Origin: Halopenitus sp041821145
GTDB taxonomy: Archaea; Halobacteriota; Halobacteria; Halobacteriales; Haloferacaceae
DNA: 64,000 nucleotides
Assembly (NCBI RefSeq): GCF_041821145.1
Contig: NZ_JBGUBC010000006.1
Coordinates: 62,001-126,000, forward strand
Direction of reading: 5' to 3'
Below, piece after piece: positions 60,799-64,000 of this stretch (positions are counted from its first letter, which is position 1; every line of letters starts with the position of its first letter). The position numbers and the translations under genes are program-made. The notes under the pieces were generated by a model. The model made no database searches. It saw only the letters and a program-made list of their open reading frames with translations, and was not told the origin of the DNA.

Positions 60799-61851
60799 AT
60801 GCCCCCGCTTTCCCGTCGCGCCCTCCTTGCGACAATAGCCGCTGGATCCGCTGGCAGCATCGCCGGGTGTAACGCCCTCTCCCGGGAGTCCTCTCCGACC
60901 ATGACGCAGCCTGACGGATTCGACGGAATGCCGCTGTACGTCGCAGACGGGGTCCCTCTGCCGGATGGTGCGGACCCCCTCACCGTCGAGGATCCTATCG
61001 GTGGTCAGATAGCGCTCTTCCCGACCGACCTCCCGGACGGGGAAGAACCGCTCTCCGCGTTGCGAGGCTCCACCCCAGTCGCTGTCGTTGGCCGCGACGC
61101 ACAGGGGACACTCATGGATCTCTGTGCGGCCGACGGTCGGTCGTACGGCTTCGCCAGCGACAGCTGGGGTCCTGAGACTCGCCTCGCCGCCGCCGTCCCC
61201 TATGGAAACAGTCTCGTTACGCACCTGTTTGAGGGGAGCGAGCTTCCGCAGGAACTCCCGAAGGCGATCGACGGAATCCTGAATCCGCCACGGTTCAGTT
61301 GCACCGTCGACGCGGACCTGCCGACCCCCCCGAACGGATTCGACGACCGGGCGATGGCGCTCGGGTCCTCCTTCGTCCACGGTCGCAACGACGTGGCTGG
61401 CTTCGTCCGCCGGGATACTGTCCGGTTGGCTCCGGGAGCGGATCGGACGAATATCGTGCTCGGTATCAGCGGGACGATCTACGCCGGTAGTAACGTCGGT
61501 GGCGACAGTCGGTACACTGCTGATCAGGTTCGACTCGTGGCGTCGTTCGACAATCACCTGCGCGAGACTGCACCACTACCAGGAGAAACCGCGAATCTCA
61601 CTGTTCGGCGTGACGTGGATATGGTCGAGGACGCCGCCGAACACCGGTTCACGCCGGCGAACGACCAGGCGCGTCGAATGTTTACGGCCTGCCAGCACTC
61701 GCTTGTGACTGCGTCGGAGATGCCCGATCCGTTCTCCTATACGGCCAACGGTCGGTTCAGGTGGCGAAATCCCCGATTCATCCGCGAAGACGACCGTTGG
61801 CACCACCACACGCCTGGTCGTGGGGTGTGGTATCCCGATGGAGGCCGGTGA
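60799..61851 (+). CDS. Tat-exported lipoprotein of unknown function
   Basis: The 350-residue protein starts at the ATG at 60799 (MPPLSRRALL). A twin-arginine signal (SRRALLATIAAG) ends in the lipobox AGC, so Cys24 or its equivalent is the lipid-attached residue after export. The mature protein (about 325 residues) is rich in beta strand and acidic residues, with no recognised domain. It is encoded next to the SdpI-like gene (52 bp gap) and may be co-expressed. Confidence 0.75.
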   Translation: MPPLSRRALLATIAAGSAGSIAGCNALSRESSPTMTQPDGFDGMPLYVADGVPLPDGADPLTVEDPIGGQIALFPTDLPDGEEPLSALRGSTPVAVVGRDAQGTLMDLCAADGRSYGFASDSWGPETRLAAAVPYGNSLVTHLFEGSELPQELPKAIDGILNPPRFSCTVDADLPTPPNGFDDRAMALGSSFVHGRNDVAGFVRRDTVRLAPGADRTNIVLGISGTIYAGSNVGGDSRYTADQVRLVASFDNHLRETAPLPGETANLTVRRDVDMVEDAAEHRFTPANDQARRMFTACQHSLVTASEMPDPFSYTANGRFRWRNPRFIREDDRWHHHTPGRGVWYPDGGR

Positions 61852-62023
61852 CAATACCAGTGGAGTACCGGGCACAGAAAATCGCGTCTCCGAGCGCTTA
61901 CCGCTCAGACGCACGGTGGCAGCCGACCACGATGGCGCGAAACCATACATTCTGGAAGATCAAGAGCCGCGTATTGGAGATGAGACAGTACATCCAAATA
62001 TCCGCTATTCTATTTCCCGCAGT

Positions 62024-62251
62024 ATGTCTCGTGACCTGTCCTTGGGCAATTTTTTGAGGGAACTCGGTTTCAGGCTTACAGCTGCAGGGGTAGTTGTGGG
62101 GATGTTCTTCGGCCTCGGATACGTCAATAGGCTCGATCTCTTCGGGCTTTCGAGTGTTCTAGACACACAGTTCGCGTTCTTCGCCGTTGCATTCGGACTC
62201 GTTGTGATTGCGTCGGTGATCTGGATCGGATTCCAGCAGTACAGAGGATAA
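62024..62251 (+). CDS. Small two-helix membrane protein
   Basis: The 75-residue protein starts at the ATG at 62024 (MSRDLSLGNFLREL). Two helices are clear (about 16-38, LTAAGVVVGMFFGLGYV; and 48-70, FFAVAFGLVVIASVIWIGF). The longer open frame upstream is out of character. It is convergent with the CPBP gene, whose stop is five nucleotides away. No family recognised. Confidence 0.6.
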   Translation: MSRDLSLGNFLRELGFRLTAAGVVVGMFFGLGYVNRLDLFGLSSVLDTQFAFFAVAFGLVVIASVIWIGFQQYRG

Positions 62252-62256
62252 GGAAC

Positions 62257-63144
62257 TCACTCACGTGAAGTCCATCCTGCGTCTCTTCTTATGACTGCTC
62301 GTACGTGAGCGAGCTCTGCTATCCAAACCCGATACGCTAGTGTCGTCCCAAGATAGATGATTGCTGCACCGATCCAGAACACGACGAGTGTATTTCCAGA
62401 CCAGTTAGCCCACTCGACCACGAGCGGCCACGTGTTTCCAAACCCGTGTAACAGCGCGACGAAATAGACGTTGTGCGTTAGTTCATAGATCGCACCGAAC
62501 AGGACGGCGGTAATCGTTGGGAGAAGTGCAGCAGCGAGAATCCCATCAAGTGTCCGTCCAGCCACGATTGCTGCAGGGGTGTGCATCACGCCGAACGCGA
62601 GACTCGTCACCCCGATCCCTAAGGCGATGTACGGAAGGGTATCGTCGCTGAGTAGGGCAATTATCTTCGACTGGAAGTACCCACGAAATGCTATCTCCTC
62701 TACTGGGCCAACCACGAGGAATTCAAGCAGAAGCAGGACGAGCCACGTCGCTGGGAGTGGTGCGTACCGTTGGACTGCGGGTGCTGCCTCGGGAAGTTGC
62801 CAAATCAGACGGATCGCCCAGTGATTTCCGGTGAGTGCTGCAGTACCCAGGCCGAACAGGTTCATCGCCACCCAGAATCCACCGAACGCGACCAGTGCAC
62901 CAACGAGATGATCGCGCGAGAGACCCAGTTCGGAGAACTGGACGCCGTCAATCCGCAGGAGAATCCAGACGGAACCGAGGATTGCTGCGTACTTTCCGAT
63001 TGCTGTCGCCAACTGGATCCACGCCGAGAGGTCAGAAACCATAGTCGTGAGTGGTACCCAAATCGCAGTTACGATCGAAAATGCGGCTGCGAACCCGAGT
63101 ACCGTCTGCCAGCCTCCGTGAAACACGACCCGATTCTCAGTCAT
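62257..63144 (-). CDS. CPBP-family intramembrane metalloprotease
   Basis: The 295-residue protein starts at the ATG at 63144 (MTENRVVFHGG); an in-frame ATG at 63177 would overlap the preceding gene. About eight helices are present. The CPBP (CAAX protease and bacteriocin-processing) motif EEIAFRGY is at about residue 172, followed by FGVMHTP and a later LLHGFGNTW, giving the Glu-Glu...His...His metal site. Bacterial members process prenylated proteins or confer bacteriocin immunity. Together with the neighbours it suggests membrane-peptide handling. Confidence 0.85.
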   Translation of the reverse strand: MTENRVVFHGGWQTVLGFAAAFSIVTAIWVPLTTMVSDLSAWIQLATAIGKYAAILGSVWILLRIDGVQFSELGLSRDHLVGALVAFGGFWVAMNLFGLGTAALTGNHWAIRLIWQLPEAAPAVQRYAPLPATWLVLLLLEFLVVGPVEEIAFRGYFQSKIIALLSDDTLPYIALGIGVTSLAFGVMHTPAAIVAGRTLDGILAAALLPTITAVLFGAIYELTHNVYFVALLHGFGNTWPLVVEWANWSGNTLVVFWIGAAIIYLGTTLAYRVWIAELAHVRAVIRRDAGWTSRE

Positions 63145-63151
63145 AGTTGAA

Positions 63152-63529
63152 TCATCTTCGTTGTTGAGAGGAGTCATTAGCGTACGTACGGTCGTTATCG
63201 CCGGTAGGAGTCCCCCATGGGGCATACCCGGACTGATAGAGCAGTACTGCGGCACCGATACCTCCGTAGAGAATCCCGACCACGATACTAACCAAAGTAG
63301 TGCCTGAGATGACTTCGTAGACTCCTTGTATCAAGAATAGTACTCCGAGTATTCCCAAGATCAGCCGGCTGGTTCTAGCCCGTTCTGAGATCCCCAACGC
63401 AATCACAATGATGGCACCAAACACGTAGATTACAAGCTGAAGTGGAGAACTATCACCCACGGGCCACTGAGATAAGACGATAACTGCAAGAACAAGAGCT
63501 GCGACGGCAGTTTTTCGATCAAGAATCAC
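63152..63529 (-). CDS. Small multi-pass membrane protein
   Basis: A 125-residue frame starts at a GTG at 63529 that overlaps the end of the preceding gene by eleven nucleotides. Three to four helices are visible (AALVLAVIVLSQWPV, LVIYVFGAIIVIALGI, LILGILGVLFLIQGVYEVI, VVGILYGGIGAAVLLY). The protein ends in a polar tail. The overlap with the upstream gene suggests coupled translation. No family recognised. Confidence 0.6.
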   Translation of the reverse strand: MILDRKTAVAALVLAVIVLSQWPVGDSSPLQLVIYVFGAIIVIALGISERARTSRLILGILGVLFLIQGVYEVISGTTLVSIVVGILYGGIGAAVLLYQSGYAPWGTPTGDNDRTYANDSSQQRR

Positions 63530-64000
63530 CGGTATCCCCCGGGTTGATCGCGCGATAGAACGCGACAGAATAGACGCCGAAGAACCCCCCGAACAGTGAT
63601 CCAAGGACGACGATGAGAACCGTCACACCGACTGCACCGGCCAAGGAGACCTGTGGCAACGTCACGACCTCGGTCGTACGAGGTGAGATGAGAATCGACG
63701 CACCGCCGAACACCAAGCCTGCACCGCCGCCGAGTACCCCCACGAGCACGGAATAGCCGAGCGTACTCACGAGATTCTGGCGAACTACTGAGACGCTATG
63801 TTTGATCCCATCAAGTGCACCGAGATCATCGAGGACGATCGCCTGCCCGTAGAACTGGATGAAGAAGATAAACAAGAGATACGCGAGCCCCAGAATGGCG
63901 ACGATTACTCCGATAACGGCGAGTACAGCGAGACCGACCCCGCCAGCGGAGTCAGTGAACAACGCGAAACCACCGAAGATGGCGACAAAGAACGCGATGA
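63519..64000 (-). CDS. Haloarchaeal membrane protein (DUF7847-like, partial)
   Basis: The minus-strand frame is open to the right window edge (at least 160 residues) and the N-terminus is outside. It consists mostly of hydrophobic helices (FFVAIFGGFALF, AVLAVIGVIVAILGLAYLLFIFFI, STLGYSVLVGVLGG and others), with a conserved DDLGALDGIKHSVSVVRQNLVSTLGY segment typical of haloarchaeal DUF7847-like membrane proteins. Function unknown. It is the upstream member of a three-gene set with overlapping ends. Confidence 0.6.
   Translation of the reverse strand, partial: IAFFVAIFGGFALFTDSAGGVGLAVLAVIGVIVAILGLAYLLFIFFIQFYGQAIVLDDLGALDGIKHSVSVVRQNLVSTLGYSVLVGVLGGGAGLVFGGASILISPRTTEVVTLPQVSLAGAVGVTVLIVVLGSLFGGFFGVYSVAFYRAINPGDTGDS

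Noticed and set aside
1..64000. CRISPR arrays and rRNA genes
   Set aside because: No regularly spaced direct repeats and no rRNA-like conserved stretches were seen on reading the window.

Overview
This window is chromosomal DNA from a haloarchaeon (class Halobacteria). The evidence is a GC-rich, acidic-proteome coding style, archaeal machinery (ribosomal L10e, split RNA polymerase subunits B''/B'/A'/A'', primase large subunit PriL, NucS, Hjc), TATA-like boxes about 25-30 nt ahead of start codons that fit leaderless mRNAs, and a Tat-type lipoprotein. I cannot name the genus from sequence alone.

1-20000 is core chromosome. It holds a RimK-like ATP-grasp ligase (cut by the left edge), rpl10e, nucS, an enolase-superfamily enzyme, a cold-shock protein, two small membrane proteins, a bacterial-looking leucyl-tRNA synthetase, prephenate dehydratase, Hsp20 and an FAD oxidoreductase. 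These are followed by DNA repair genes (UPF0215, family-4 uracil-DNA glycosylase, hjc), hisH, an adjacent MTA/SAH deaminase and S-adenosylhomocysteinase pair (the S-adenosylhomocysteine branch of the methyl cycle), a SWIM zinc-finger protein and priL. Two identical tRNA-Asp genes and a truncated third copy follow.

20330-30020 is the RNA polymerase operon rpoH-rpoB2-rpoB1-rpoA1-rpoA2-nusA. rpoA2 carries a 490-residue intein with a LAGLIDADG-type endonuclease, inserted in the trigger-loop coding sequence. The expected rps12/rps7 genes do not follow nusA.

30133-42220 is mostly metabolic and membrane genes: a Usp protein, ROK glucokinase, a NifU-like protein, an EEP-fold hydrolase, a DUF1028 protein coupled to a P1B-ATPase stump without catalytic domains, an FNT channel fused to two Usp domains, an alpha/beta hydrolase, an NhaP/TrkA-type cation antiporter and a cupin.

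42735-53262 is a mobile region. It has three tyrosine recombinases. Two of them are each preceded by a fragment of the tRNA-Phe 3' end, suggesting two tandem integrated elements. The first element (about 42735-50050) carries a replication-helicase-like gene next to strong inverted repeats. It also carries an unusually AT-rich cargo: a sugar-type GNAT acetyltransferase and a Rieske + metallo-beta-lactamase protein that closely resembles animal CMP-N-acetylneuraminate hydroxylase (CMAH), with an extra DUF1858 domain. I consider that pair the most interesting content of the window.

53386-64000 is accessory DNA rich in membrane proteins: a winged-helix regulator, a DUF429 protein, a DUF3267 membrane zincin, an ABC exporter, an SdpI-like protein, a Tat lipoprotein, a CPBP protease and small membrane proteins. 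The set resembles peptide-toxin immunity or membrane-stress clusters, but that role is an inference.
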